NCBI GenBank assembly: GCA_934047225.1
Contig: CAKOHE010000018.1
Location: 62,001-126,000, forward strand
Length of the DNA stretch: 64,000 nt
Origin: Ypsolopha sequella
Taxonomy: Eukaryota > Arthropoda > Insecta > Lepidoptera > Ypsolophidae
Reading direction: 5' to 3'
The notes under the pieces were generated by a model that searched no databases, was not told the origin of the DNA, and was given only the letters and a program-made list of their open reading frames with translations. This document shows, in pieces, positions 9,314 through 20,402 of the stretch; position 1 is the first letter of the stretch, and each line of letters begins with the position of its first letter. Both the position numbers and the translations under genes were made by a program.

Positions 9314-10608
9314 CGAGGGGAGGCTGAAAAGTAACCTACCTAACTATGAAAGAAAAGACGTAACTGGATAGTTTTTTTTTATTTTTCTATATAGTCCTCT
9401 GCTATTAAAATGCACTTATTAAATTTTTCAAATATTGAATTTAAGCCATTAAAAAAAAAAAAAACGGTTTGTCGTCAAAATAGTCAGAAACCGCTGCCTT
9501 CATTTCGTCATCGGTCATAAATCTTCGTCGCCTGAGGTCTTTCTTGAGAAGTCTAAACAGAAAATAGTCACAGGGGGCTAGATCTGGACTATAAGGGGGG
9601 TGGTCAATGGTTTCGAAGCCATTGTCTTTAATTGCTAGCTTTGTTGTGCGTGCGGTATGCACTGGTGCGTTATCGTGCCAAATCAGAATTCCTTTGCTTA
9701 GTTTACCTCGCCGTTTTTCTTTTATTGTCTCTCTTAGTTGATATAATAAGTTTGAGGAATAATCAGCATTCATTGTAGTTTTTTTCGGTAAATAATATAT
9801 GAGCAAAATCCCTTCTGTGTCCCAAAAGATTGTAGCCATAAGTTTACCGGCCGATGGACAGACCTTAAATTTCCGAGGCGGCTTCTCATCCTTAAATTTC
9901 CACTGTAACGACTCTTGCTTACTTTCCGGGTCCCATTGTCGAATCCAAGTCTCATCACATGTTACAATTCTAGAAATTATTTCTTCCTCTTTCCCTCGAC
10001 TCATGTCCAAAAACTCTTCGCAACATTTGACACGCCTCTCCATGTCAAATGCAGTCAACATTCTAGGGACCCAACGTGCACTAACCTTGGACATGTTCAA
10101 ATGCTCATGAATTATTTCATTGACTCGCTCTTTACTGACGCCCACATCTCTAGCTATCTCCCACTGCTTCACTCGTCGGTCCTCTAATGTATTTTTTTTT
10201 CACCCTGGCTACATTTTCATCGGTGACGGCCGAAACTGGTCTTCCGCTACGAGGATCATCTTCGAGGCTCTCACGACCTAATTTAAACTGCCTTGACCAA
10301 AACTTTATGACAAATTCGGAAGATCACGAACTGCCAAACACACGTGACATACGCTGTCTGATCTCCGAAGGCGTATTCCCTTCTTTAGTCAAAAACTTAA
10401 TCACCGCACGCTGCTCGATTTTATCCATTTTCACTTTTTCTACCGACATGTTCGAAACAATTGTAGGAGACAAATAAACGTGATGCAATAAACAAATGAA
10501 TGTAATACATTTTGAAAATAGAATAACAAACGAATATAAATCCATACCAGCCAGCATTATTTTTGTATATATTTCTGACCAAGGAGATTACATATCAGCC
10601 GCCCTACG
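9314..10608 (-). mobile_element. mariner element (decayed), 1.3 kb with TIRs and TA duplication
   Basis: On the minus strand the element begins 'CGTAGGGCGGCTGATATGTA' (from 10608). Its other end is 'CGAGGGGAGGCTGAAAAGTA' on the plus strand at 9314. TA dinucleotides flank both ends (9312-9313, 10609-10610). The length of 1295 bp is normal for mariner. Inside is a defective transposase gene. Terminal repeats differ at several positions, in keeping with age. Confidence 0.9.
9379..10449 (-). pseudogene. mariner transposase (DD34D), broken
   Basis: The protein starts 'MSVEKVKMDKIEQRAV' and has an N-terminal paired HTH region, 'VSARWVPRML', the catalytic triad 'VTCDETW', 'WHDNAPVH' and 'YSPDLAPCDYFLF'. 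Thirty-four residues separate the second and third Asp (DD34D). It has three lesions. A TGA stop lies in frame near 10324 after 'RVFGSS'. A frameshift lies in the A-tract on the minus strand at about 10192-10200. A second homopolymer frameshift lies at about 9452-9464; after it the usual C-terminus ('FEKFNKCILIAEDYIEK') resumes in another frame and stops at 9379. It cannot make a full transposase. Confidence 0.92.
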
Positions 10609-10619
10609 TATCAACTTAT

Positions 10620-10910
10620 AAAAGAAGTGACATCTGACTTATTAAAATTATTCTTCTTCATCTCGATACTGAAACATAATCTTTCATTCTTCCTTTCCTA
10701 ATCAATAATTAAGCTGCCACATATTTTCATCTTAACCGCAAAAAGGAAAAAAAATCTACTACAAGTGCTTTGTGTAGTTTAGATAGTGCATAAGTTAAAT
10801 TAAGAGCTTGCCGATAAACCGCGAAAGAGGTGTGGCAAAATTGTTATAGTTTTAAGTTATGTTTTTAGAACAATAAACAATTCAAATTCAGTGGTGACTC
10901 ATCGTAACTG
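10620..10910. other. AT-rich spacer, no gene seen
   Basis: I see no supported ORF, terminal repeat or RNA gene between the mariner element and the non-LTR tail. On the minus strand this may belong to sequence downstream of the BRCA1-like gene. Confidence 0.5.
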
Positions 10911-11025
10911 TCAAATTCAAATAATTTATTTTGTAATGTAGGCATACATAATACACATTTTACGAGTCAAATTTAATCTTATAAAAATATATGTAATAAA
11001 ATAATAAATGTACATAAATAAGTTT
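10911..11025. mobile_element. Non-LTR 3' tail family ('CAAATTCAAATAGTTTATTTTG')
   Basis: The sequence 'GTCAAATTCAAATAATTTA', then '...GAGTCAAATTTAATCTTATA', then 'TATATGTAATAAAATAATAA' matches 45655-45785 in the same orientation and 14640-14766 inverted. It appears to be a short 5'-truncated retrotransposon tail. It is non-coding and lies within the likely 3' flank of the BRCA1-like gene. Confidence 0.55.
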
Positions 11026-11199
11026 TCCCCACATTCTGGGTGCAGCATTAGTCCTCAACTTTACCATATATCTATTTCAGAGTAATTGGTGCATTGTTGA
11101 TACAACAATGAATCATGCGAAGCAATGTGAGGTATCATAGACTCTTAAAATATATGGTTTTAATAATTGCTAGTAGTCTATATAGACGCCATATGTTTG

Positions 11200-11372
11200 T
11201 TATACTGTGTCATCGTTCGCTATCAGCTCGGGCGGCCACTGCTGCACCTGCTTGGGCAGCAAGGAGGCGGGACACAACAGCAGGTCATATAGGGAGCACA
11301 GAGAGTAACCGCCGAGGCAGTTGAGCGCCCACGCGTAGTGTACCGGCACTACGCCGACCTCCATCGCCAGGT
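11200..11372 (-). CDS. BRCA1-like gene, last exon (end of second BRCT)
   Basis: The exon follows an acceptor 'TTCATTACAG' and encodes 57 codons ending 'WPPELIANDDTV' and a TAA at 11200-11202. It contributes the C-terminal part of BRCT repeat 2 ('EVGVVPVHYAWALNCLGG'), the place where vertebrate BRCA1 has 'APVVTREWVLDSVALYQ'. It starts in phase 1, which fits the phase-1 end of the exon at 12783-12903. GC content is much higher than in the surrounding intron. The short ORF on the other strand is a shadow. Confidence 0.8.
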
Positions 11373-11534
11373 CTGTAATGAATAAGGAAGACTATAGATT
11401 CAATAAGGTTACAGGTTTCACCACCAGATGGCGCTAGGGGTCTGTTGACTTTTTATGTTTTGGCTCATGTGAAAAGGAAACGGAATCCACTATAGCAAAG
11501 TAATAATAGCCATAGTTTATCCACCACATTACAT

Positions 11535-12010
11535 AAAAATATTTATCTACTCCCATACTGCAATAAATGAATTGCAACATCAAAAGCAGTTTTATAAGTA
11601 CCTAGATTGTTTATCCGATGTAATAATATTACATTATAACGCCGCGATTCTGCGCTGCGATTGGCCCAATTTATTATGAAACCGCTAGAGACCCAAGCAA
11701 CAACAGAGACGAGAAATAATTCCCGACCTTCCCCTTTATCCTGATTGGCTTTCAAGGCAGCTTTACCGGGACGATGCACCCGAGGTTCATGAACGAGTGT
11801 TCTTCTCATTTATTGTGAAATTTTTAGTTGAAAATATTATAAATAAAGACGATATTTTTGATGGTCGTAGATAAAGTATTGTGTGCAACAAAACATAATT
11901 AGACATTGGGACACTCGTGCAAAATTATTACGAAACTCACTTTGCTCGTTTCGTAAACAAGCACTCGTGTCCCAATGTCTCAAATTATGTTACAGTTGCA
12001 CTAAATCAAA
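11535..12010. repeat. Composite palindromic repeat, inverted relative of 61015-61510
   Basis: Two blocks are shared with 61015-61510 in inverted orientation: one around 'AACGCCGCGATTCTGCGCTG' (11640s) and one around 'CATTGGGACACTCGTGCAAA' (11905s). The second block is itself palindromic: 'AAGCACTCGTGTCCCAATGT' follows about 40 bp later. It lies in the intron before the last BRCA1-like exon. No coding content is supported. Confidence 0.6.
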
Positions 12011-12029
12011 ATACTATTGTATGGTTAGC

Positions 12030-12780
12030 TAAAATTGTTTCGGAAGACGAGTTAAGTACGTAAGGTACCAAAAAACACAGAGTTGTACTGGGATTAGTTT
12101 GGAATATCTAGAAAATACGAAAAAACTTATTGTAAGACCACAACTAAAGATTTATCTTATCTCTCTTAATTCTCCTTCATCAATTCTCCGCTCCACGGTT
12201 TTTTTTTTTTTTTTTAGTTTTGGTCTATTTTATTTTACACAAATTTTAGAAAACAATATTCGCCAAACTGCTAAAAAGTTCGTTGGCGATACGCTCTTAC
12301 AAAATTTGTTCCTTAAATAAGCATTTTAGGCACTAACTTAAAATCTAATACTTTATCTTATACATATATGTATAGAGGAACACTGTCGCTATCAAGAGCC
12401 TTTCTGGAAATACATTTTTAAATTGTTTAAAGAGATACCTCGCTCCACAGTGTCCTTATAACCTAAAGGAATTTTATACAACTAATGAAAAATTTAATGA
12501 TAAATCTTACTCAGAATTATTATGTTAATGTATGAAATGAAAAATTTGAATTTACATGTACAGAAATTAATATTATATGATTTAAGATTAGATTTTAAAA
12601 CTTAATTAATTTAATAATAAGAATATTTATATAAATAAGAGTGTGTTTTTGAAATTGTATGTACGTAGATAAACAAAAAATGGCTACACCGTCATGATAA
12701 AATCTCGTTGATACTGCACTGTATAAATATTTTAAAGACCTATTTATTGCAAACAAGTGAATTTAATTGAATTGACACTA
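12030..12780. other. AT-rich intron sequence, no gene
   Basis: Intron between the last two BRCA1-like exons. It contains a 16-base T-run near 12199 and scattered AT-rich sequence. No ORF or transposon end is supported. Confidence 0.6.
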
Positions 12781-12782
12781 AC

Positions 12783-12903
12783 ACATGTATTGGTCCTCCT
12801 GCGTGTGTTCGGGTTCACAGAGCAGAATACAAGGCTTGTTGGTGTTCGCTCGCACCATGTGGGGCTCCATCACGACGCGACCTCCAGCCGCTTCGAGCAT
12901 ACT
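12783..12903 (-). CDS. BRCA1-like gene, exon in second BRCT
   Basis: The 121-bp exon has acceptor 'ATTCCCACAG' and donor 'GTTAGT'. It encodes 'SMLEAAGGRVV' then 'KPCILLCEPEHTQEDQYM', the middle of BRCT repeat 2, equivalent to the 'WMVQLCGASVV' and 'IVVVQPDAWTEDNGF' region of vertebrate BRCA1. It starts in phase 0 and ends in phase 1, fitting both neighbours. If the donor were skipped, translation would stop one codon later at TAG. Confidence 0.8.
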
Positions 12904-13182
12904 CTGTGGGAATATTAAGAGTTAAGTGGCGTCATCACACGCATACCTGTCACAAAATTGTGGGGTGTCTATAAAATGTTATTATAATATTTTAGGCAGA
13001 GTCCATTAAGTTAATCTAGATCTATGTTTAAGTCGAACTAAAAATATTTTAACTGTAGCATTTGTAAGAGTGGGAGGAGAGGAACATAAATATATGAACA
13101 GAGTGAGAGAGCACTGTATCACGTTCTATCGAGCTCGATATGATTTGCTATGCTAGACTAGCAGGAATAACTGTAGCATTTG

Positions 13183-13513
13183 TTACCCCTCAGCCATAGC
13201 TTCAGGCTTCTGGCGGCGCTTCTTGCTGCGCTTCCAGGCGGTTTTTGGGACGGGCTTTGCCCTGCCACGACACCCGTCGGCGCCTTCGAGCACATCGGAT
13301 GTATAGCGCGCTCGCTCGCTCAAAGCGCTCGAAAATAGGTTCGTCCTGTGCACTCGATCACCGGCGCGGCTCCCCGCCTCTCCGCACACTGCCGTCGCGA
13401 GAGCGCAAGTCACTCGAAGCTATACAAGAAGCGCGAGCGCCGAACCAAGGCCGGCTCTATGCAACTTCTATGCATCAACTCTCTCGAAGCCTGAAGCTGT
13501 GGCCGACCGGTAA
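13183..13513. repeat. GC-rich foldback repeat with conserved 76-codon frame (copy 1)
   Basis: This strikingly GC-rich island sits in an AT-rich BRCA1-like intron and is bounded by inverted 'CCATAGCTTCAGGCTTC'-type ends. A relative in the opposite orientation is at 62687-63063. On the minus strand a 76-codon frame (13183-13413) ends 'WKRSKKRRQKPEAMAEG'. The copy at 62829-63062 keeps the same frame with a one-codon length difference. Short direct repeats 'GTAAGAGTGGGAGGAG' lie just outside at about 13064 and 13510. The family is unrecognised. Confidence 0.55.
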
Positions 13514-13519
13514 GAGTGG

Positions 13520-14133
13520 GAGGAGACGGACATAAATATAAATCAACCAATAAGGTGAATAATTTTACTTTTTTAGTTTTTTAGGTTTCGCATCCCAGGT
13601 GTAAGGTAAAAACCCTTATTAAATCCTTAATGTCGTCATTAATATTTTTCTGCACTGTTTGTTTTGTTCTCTGCATTTACTTTAGTGACTCGTTGGAAAG
13701 GTTTCAAAATACAATTTTTTTATAAAAGCGTCACTCTCTTCATTTATAGGCGTAGTGATTGAGAAACCGAACCAACTACAAAAAAACTCCTAAGGAAAAT
13801 TTTTACGGACAAAATCGGGCAGAACTTTGTTATGTAGCTGAATATCCTGGGAGTACCTTTGGAGAATGTAGTATTACATATATTTTTTTCCAACTAGATG
13901 GCGCTACATGTGTCTACATAACAATAACTTTTACAATGTGTTAATTAGAAAATGTATGGGAATGTTTAATGTCAAAATTTGGGATACTTCTCGTTTGATT
14001 TTCAAAAAGTTCTTAATGTCATTTTACTGATTAGGTAACGTACTTTAGATATCAGTTAATTTTTTTTCGATATCTGTAATAGTTACGGAATAATCGCGTG
14101 GTCACACTTAACGATTACATCCTGTATACTTAC
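13520..14133. other. Intron sequence without recognised genes
   Basis: AT-rich intron of the BRCA1-like gene. A fragment 'AGATGGCGCTA' common to insect repeats occurs near 13897 and also near 11427. No other feature is supported. Confidence 0.5.
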
Positions 14134-14268
14134 CACTAGAGTATCAATTTCGAGCATGCTGAACGGCGGTAAACAGCAGAAGGTGAATCCGTCGAAGAGC
14201 TTGGTGTCAGCGAGTCGCGAGAGACGCGGACCGGGGTCACCCGCCGAGTCCAGGGCTTCGAACGGTTC
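14134..14268 (-). CDS. BRCA1-like gene, exon starting second BRCT
   Basis: The 135-bp exon (45 codons, phase 0 at both ends) has acceptor 'ATCCATACAG' and donor 'GTAAGT'. It encodes the inter-BRCT linker 'PGPRLSRLADT' and the first strand and turn of BRCT 2, 'KLFDGFTFCCLPPFSMLEID'. This corresponds to human '[20 protein letters not shown]' and is one of the strongest matches supporting a BRCA1-type tandem BRCT. Confidence 0.85.
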
Positions 14269-14639
14269 CTGTATGGATGTATTGGATGTATCAACGTAAA
14301 TGTACAAATAATACATTTATAACATTATACATTTATATATTTTATATTTCCTGGAAGAAGGGAGTAAAAACAGAATAGAGGGTGTGTAAAAAAATGCGTT
14401 GGCAGTTTTATGGTTGAAATTACAATGAGCTGACAACATGTTAGATTAACAAATAATTAAAAACTGTTTATTTAAGACACAGGTCTAAAGATAATGAGTT
14501 ATTAGTCGGTTGGTGATCATTGAACCTTGTTCCTGATCCCTGGCTGGGTCTCCGGTGTGGGTTCGGGCGGCTGATTGGATTTTACCTTGTATAATATATA
14601 TTTTACCTATCATTTTAATCGTAAATATATTGCTACGTA

Positions 14640-14766
14640 AATTAAATAAACCTTTAATTTAGTTCATGTACATTTATTATTTTATTTCATATATTTTCTT
14701 TATAAGAGTAAATTTGACGTGTAAAAAGTTTCCTGCTTTGCAAAATAAACTATTTGAATTTGAATT
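14640..14766. mobile_element. Inverted copy of non-LTR tail family
   Basis: This is the reverse complement of the family at 10911 and 45655: 'GTACATTTATTATTTTATT', 'AATTTGACGTGTAAAAAG', 'AAATAAACTATTTGAATTTG'. It is about 125 bp, non-coding, and intronic in the BRCA1-like gene. Confidence 0.55.
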
Positions 14767-15249
14767 TAAGTTATAATGTCATTGAAAGCTCAACTTGCGT
14801 CTTAAATACACAGACTTTATAACGTTTATTTATTAGTATTAAAACAAATAAAAAAATATATTATTCGATAATTTTTGATGCCCCATACCGAGGGTCGAAA
14901 TATTAGAATAATATTTTCTTTTTTATTGTTTTAGTACTAAAATAAACAAAAGAAAGAAATAAAGCTTACAAAAGCAAAATATATATAAATTTTTCAATGC
15001 AAGTGCTCGTAAAGGCCCACTTTTTATGCATTATAACCGAACAGAAAGTCCATTATTTTGCCCTAGGGCATCATTTTTTTTATTTTATTTACGAGAAGTT
15101 GGCTAACCTGCAACCTTTCCTGTGTACCATAAATGTTGTACTTTTTTCCACTGTTTAACGGCTCTGGATACAGTCCTTTTGAGCCAATCATAATTTAAAG
15201 TTCACAATATTATATTTGTTTTATTTCCTCACACTATGCTTTGAAAAAC

Positions 15250-15372
15250 GTAGTATGATACACGGGCGTAAGAGCAATAAATTACTCGGTTACGTTTAAA
15301 ACACTCGCTAAGCTCGTGTTTTAAATCGTCCTCGCAATTTGTTCCTTTTCGCCCTTGTAGCATAAACTACTA
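15250..15372. repeat. Palindromic MITE-like repeat
   Basis: Imperfect inverted repeats 'ACACGGGCGTAAGAGCAATA' and 'CAATTTGTTCCTTTTCGCCC' surround an inner palindrome 'AAAACACTCGCTAAGCTCG' / 'GTGTTTTA'. Intronic and non-coding. Confidence 0.5.
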
Positions 15373-15566
15373 TATTAAGACTTTATAACGAGTGTACGTT
15401 TCTAAAAGAACATTTATTTTTATAGTTGCACAGGTAACAAGCTCAATTACTTCTTTTTTTGCAAATCAGCGCCGGTTGTCAGGAGGCACTTAAATTTAAC
15501 TCTAATGAAAAAATATCTAATGAATTACAAAATATCTGTGGAAAGCGACACGAGATGCAATATCTT

Positions 15567-15892
15567 CTATATAAGGTTAAATAATATTAGTTGGCGAAAC
15601 TCAAAACATAGGTAGTACTAGTCTATATGAACAACTGTTTGTATGGGAGCTAAGCGAAATTCGCAACTTTTTTTCTCTTCCTCCCATACAAATTGCCCCG
15701 ATCAGCTGACTGGTCCAGTATGGAAAGGTGAAAACAAATTTTAAGAATTTCGCTTAGCTCCCATACAAACTTTTATATGAACAACATTTATTTTTGAATG
15801 AAATACATTTTTTTAATGAATTACATTTGTATACTAGTACTACCTATGTTTTGAGTTTCGCCAACTAATATTATTTAACCTTATATATAGTA
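15567..15892. mobile_element. TIR element abutting a BRCA1-like splice donor
   Basis: Inverted repeats of about 50 bp begin 'TATAAGGTTAAATAATATTA' and continue through 'GTTTTGAGTTTCGCC'. They run from about 15567 to 15892 and are nearly perfect. Inside is a second inverted pair 'GTTTGTATGGGAGCTAAGCG'. The right terminus reads directly into the 5' splice site of the exon ending at 15894 (minus-strand donor 'GTACTATATATAAGG'). No coding content. Confidence 0.75.
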
Positions 15893-15893
15893 C

Positions 15894-15990
15894 CTCATTA
15901 ACGGCAATGTTTTTCTCCAAACATTTCTCCACCCATTTGTATGAGATGATCCATTTACCGGCTGCCAGTGCGCACATGTATTTTACCGTT
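15894..15990 (-). CDS. BRCA1-like gene, exon in first BRCT
   Basis: The 97-bp exon (phase 2 start, phase 0 end) follows acceptor 'TTGTGTTTCAG' and has donor 'GTACTA'. It encodes 'TVKYMCALAAGKWIISYKWV' and ends 'VNE', matching the BRCT-1 segment of BRCA1 '[20 protein letters not shown]'. The glycine and tryptophan that mark BRCT folds ('GKW', 'YKWVEKC') are kept. The donor is weaker than its neighbours and lies inside a MITE terminus. Confidence 0.85.
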
Positions 15991-16329
15991 CTGAAACACA
16001 ATATTTTAACCAATTTATAAATGAAAGCACACCGATCACAATGTTTTTTCGCAATTGAATATTAAATGAAAATTTGACCTGCCCAAATAAAATTCACAGT
16101 AGGTTTTCAAAGTTAAGGCGATATGTACTAAAAATACGTGTACATCTTTTCTGTGTATTTCATGAAATACACGGAAAACTGTAATAAATTTCTGGTATAT
16201 ATATGCATTTTGATTTTAACTATATAATCTAGGGTTTTGTTTTTGGAAAGCATGTTTGGGTTAATGTTCCTCGATAGACATAATTCGCATAGATTAAATT
16301 ATGTTAAGGTGTGTTAATTCGAAAACCAT

Positions 16330-16560
16330 TTTGGTTTAACAAGCCAGAACTTGTGGTCTAAATAACCTCATGATGATGAATATTTTACGATAAAGCTGCA
16401 ACTTTCATTTGCCTTCGTGTGGCATCTCTTGAGAAATGGCTGTTTAGAAATGTGTCCTTTACTATCAAGATAAATTTATAAAAATTTGCTTTCAACTGAT
16501 TTGACAGATGGATGACAGATGAGTAGATAGACTGAGACAGACCACTTTTTTATAAGCAAT
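16330..16560 (-). repeat. Interspersed repeat shared with 40.7 and 43.1 kb
   Basis: The stretch including 'CAACTTTCATTTGCCTTCG', 'GAAATGTGTCCTTTACTATC' and 'TGACAGATGGATGACAGATG' is the inverse of 43040-43290. A shorter match is at 40660-40760. The common block contains 'AAGTGACGTCAC'. Non-coding. Confidence 0.6.
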
Positions 16561-16672
16561 CACAATCAGTAAAATGTCTAAAATTCTCAAGTCACGTCAT
16601 ATCCGACAATTCTTCAAGCAATCACAGAAAATTATGAATTACTAATTTATATTAATAATAAATTATAAATTA

Positions 16673-16860
16673 GCTTATTCAGTCAATGGTATAGAACAAC
16701 TTTTACTATGGAACAAACCATGTATCTCGAATAAAAAAACTTTTTCATAGAAAAATGCAATGCCGCTCGGCTGAAATGTATGGAAGGGCAGATTTTTTAT
16801 TGAGATTTCAGTGTTGGCTCAATAGTAAAAGTTGTTCTATACCATTGACTGAATAAGCTC
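16673..16860. mobile_element. MITE with 38-bp terminal inverted repeats
   Basis: The left arm starts 'CTTATTCAGTCAATGGTATA' and runs on to 'ACAACTTTTACTAT'. The right arm is its exact inverse, ending 'TTGACTGAATAAG'. About 110 bp of interior lies between. It sits in the long intron of the BRCA1-like gene. Confidence 0.75.
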
Positions 16861-16879
16861 TTCAAATATGGTTACACCT

Positions 16880-18245
16880 TTCTGTTACACCTTGTATACC
16901 AAAATAATGAAAACCATGTGCTAAAATAGCGTAATATCCTCTAAAAAAATTGTTTTTTATCTTTAGGAATTAAGCTATGGGAATTGTTGAATTAAGGTCT
17001 TGAAACACACTTTTTCTCCTCGTTTGATGAATAGGAACCATGCACAGAACTCAAACATTAGATGGGTTTCAACAATATCTAGATTTTTGATTTTGGAAAT
17101 TTTGCCAGCTATTTTAGTTTTTTTTTTATATCAAACTAACTTTTTTTCTCTTTCGCCTTGGATCCGCCCCTCTTGCACGGCGCGTTTTTTCGCTTGGATG
17201 TGACAAAAATAAAATTCGCATAGCCTCTTAAGGCCCTGCCATTCCAAAATGAGCATTTTGTTTAATTAATATTGTCAGTTCGATATCTCATTCAAATACA
17301 ATTTAAATATATGTTACAATAGAGGATATACTCTAAACACAAGTTGATCTAAAAACGTAATTGAGTTAACTTCACTTGATAGAAAAAAATCACAAAGTAA
17401 ACTCGTCAAATTGCGAATAAATGTGTTTATAGCAAAGGTGTTCAACGGAGACAATTAAAACTTTTCCTGAATTTTCTTTTAAGATAACTAAAGACACTTA
17501 TAGAACCATTTTTATTTATTTCTCAATACTTTTTCAGAAATTCCAGAAAAACCTCGCAAATTCACTGATTATGCGTGCTCGCAGCGCACGAAGCGAGCGT
17601 TCTAATGTAGACTTTCTGACAATATCATTGAGTTCAAAATTACTTAATACGATTATTGTGTTGGATGCGTAGGGCCTTAAGGGCGTGCTCTGCGGTTAAA
17701 ACAATCTGAATGCTCGGTACAAAGTGCACATCTTAACTTTGTTTTTAACAACCTTAAACATACCTGTCTGTTTATACACGGTCATAAACATAAACATAAT
17801 CTTTAAGGGCTGCAGTGCTAAAATTCAGTCCTGCTCTAACGCTTTTGTTTTTTAACTGCCTATCCTGCTCTAATCAGATGCCGCGCACGCAAAACTTCCG
17901 TTATTGTGAAATCACGGCTACATTAGGACATTAATTATAATTTCTTTATGTAATAAAGATGTTTTATATACCTAGGATCTGCATGTGTTGATTTCGTTTC
18001 AATCGGTTCTGAAATATGGAAGCTGAACAGCTTTTTTCGTGAAATTCATGCTTTTTTAAAGTAGTAAAATTAAAAGAAGATTTTACCTATGTTTATAATT
18101 GTCTCGAGTCAAAAACACGCCATATTTTTTTTAAATTTTTGCCATCTTAATTGACGGAACTGAATCCAATGCAAAACTGATGTTTAGCATTGTGGAGCCC
18201 CTTAATCATATGAAGTTAAACAATTAGAAACGATATGTAGTGTTT
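16880..18245. other. Intron sequence of BRCA1-like gene
   Basis: Long AT-rich intron. Part of it (about 16915-16990) is inverted relative to 42425-42500 (shared 'GGAATTAAGCTATG'), so another dispersed repeat is present. No ORF longer than chance and no RNA gene is recognised. Confidence 0.5.
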
Positions 18246-18248
18246 TAC

Positions 18249-18893
18249 CTCTGTGATCGGTTTTCTTCATCTACCAACACGACCAAATGCGTCAAATCTG
18301 GCCTGTACTTGTCCACATATGTCCACTTGCGTTTGAAACACAAAATCTTGATATTCGTCAACTCTAAGGCAGACAAACACGATCCAGCAATGCAGTACCT
18401 TTTGTTCGCTTCATCAACCACGTTTTTAGAGACAAGAGGCTTCCTGGCTGAGGAATTAGATTGATTTTCAAATGCTTCCTTCATAAATTGCTTCTCTTGT
18501 GTAGTTTTAGCGATCAGCGTTATGCCCGTCGGACATGGAGTAATATTTTCTTCGTCATCGGCGTTTTTATCATCAATGTTCACGAATTTTAATGATTTCT
18601 TCGCCATAGGAGTCGACTTATGCGTTACTTCATCAACAAAGCTATGTATAGTCAAAGGTGTTGAAGTTTCTTTATATTTGATGCGTCTAGTGACGTTTTT
18701 GTCTGAGGTGGATTCCCTCACGGAGTCTGTCAAGTCAATTATACTGCTGTCTTGTGATTCCAGTGATTTTCCTTTAGTTACCGGCGTCGCGGGTTTCTTT
18801 TCGTCAACTTTGGGTTTCACAAGTTGAAGTTTCTTGTTGTTCGCCGCTTTGCTGTTGCTAGAATCGTTCCTTGTCTTGGGAACAGGGACGTCC
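18249..18893 (-). CDS. BRCA1-like gene, exon with start of first BRCT
   Basis: The 645-bp exon has acceptor 'ACGATTTCAG' and a donor directly after 'ENRSQ'. Its first part is Lys/Ser/Thr-rich and likely disordered ('DVPVPKTRNDSS', 'KPKVDEKKPATPVTK'). The last 50 codons begin BRCT 1: 'RYCIAGSCLSALELTNIK', 'KRKWTYVDKYRPDLTHLVVL'. The incoming phase needs one base to complete a codon, which the exon at 21984 supplies. The outgoing phase 2 fits the 15894 exon. Several SP/TP sites in the linker could be phosphorylated, which is inference. Confidence 0.85.
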
Positions 18894-18899
18894 CTGAAA

Positions 18900-19493
18900 T
18901 CGTTATTAAATTAAATTTCTGTCCTCTGAGATTATTAAAGTCCCAACGTATTGCTACCTTCTGTTAAAAAGTAGTACAATATACATTATATTATGTATAT
19001 GTATATTATATATTATATAATGAGCGGTTTTCCAGACTGAACTTGATCAAGCTTTCAGAAGTAAACACAGATGGCGTTACCCTGCTTTCAAGTGTCAAAA
19101 AGCAAAGATTATTTTATAACCTGTGGGAAGCAAGATAAAAATTGTCAATTCAATTGTTAAATCCAACAATGTTGTTTTCTATCTATATTAATTACGTTAA
19201 TAGCTTGGTATTTCATTCAACTTTCCACATGGTCAGCCCATGCGTTGTAGTTAAATTGTAAAAATATAGGAACACACAGTTTAACTAATTACGGAAAGAA
19301 CAATGGATCTTAGCAATAATACATTTGAGGCATGGATTGACCATTAAAAAGAAAAAAGCAAAGAAGAAGTGTCAAAATCAAAAGAATCCAGTGTTGCCAG
19401 GAAGACTTTTTTGACACTTTTAATACAGGCTGCGCCATCTATTGTGTCGTTCGGTACTACTTTTTCTTTTTTAATTTGACTTTGAAAACCCCT
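18900..19493. other. Intron spacer before copy B
   Basis: AT-rich sequence with a (TA)-rich run at 18975-19020 and a possible small repeat near 19070-19130 ('ACACAGATGGCGTTACC'). No coding feature is supported. Confidence 0.5.
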
Positions 19494-20250
19494 CATTCTT
19501 TTATCTACACTCAATCCTTATTATAAACTCAAAAATTGTGCATGAGATTTTTTTTTACGAACGTTTATACTACGGAAAATAAATTAAATAAAAGTAGTTT
19601 TTTTTACAAAATAATGCTTTTGAATTTTTTTTTCCGCTGTAAAAGTACAAGTACTCTAAATATGAAGGCTTTAGGGAACTTATTCCATACAGTCATGACT
19701 GAATTTTTACTAATGAGGTTTATATAGTTGAATTTGTATATGTTATCCTGTAAAGTCTATGTCCTGCTGCCAGTCTGGACATAGTATATTTCGTGACGAA
19801 TATAAAATGGCGGATTTTCTTACCCGAGGAATGAAGCTAGTTTGGACGTGAGCCGAAAGCGAACGTCGAAAGCTTACATTCCGAGGGTAAGAAAACCCAT
19901 TTTTACTCGTTGCGAACGATACTTTTTCTACTACCTGATTTATGTATTCAAATATTTAATTTTTCCTTCCAAATTTTATGACTTTGCAAAGCGCGGCGCG
20001 GTTTTTACCTTTTTTTCAGGTTTCGGCCGGAGGCTTTTATTTATGGCCAGTATCATTTTGCGAAAAAAGAGTGTCAGACGCGATATAATCGATTATGTCG
20101 TGAATCGGAACGCAGGGAATTTCGATTGTAAAGACAAACTAAGGACGTCAAAAAGAACCTAATTTAGCGTGAAATGAAGACAAACGTCAAAAAGAACCTA
20201 ATTTTGCAATAAATGAAATTTCAATACGATATTTCAAACTGACCGGGGGG

Positions 20251-20402
20251 CTACCACGTAATTCTCATTTTCATCAACATCAACTTGAGATTGAAATTTG
20301 TCGTGCGTGTGACGACACCCGCCTAACATGCCATCTCTTTTGCACGCGTTGAATTTCGCATGCATTTGCTTGAAGTTGATACCAATGAGAATTACGCGGT
20401 AG
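20251..20402. mobile_element. TIR MITE ('CTACCACGTAATTCT' family), most complete copy
   Basis: It begins 'CTACCACGTAATTCTCATT' and ends 'AATGAGAATTACGCGGTAG', with 'GGG' and 'AGCCC' just outside. The interior is shared, inverted, with 8282-8431. Non-coding. Confidence 0.7.
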
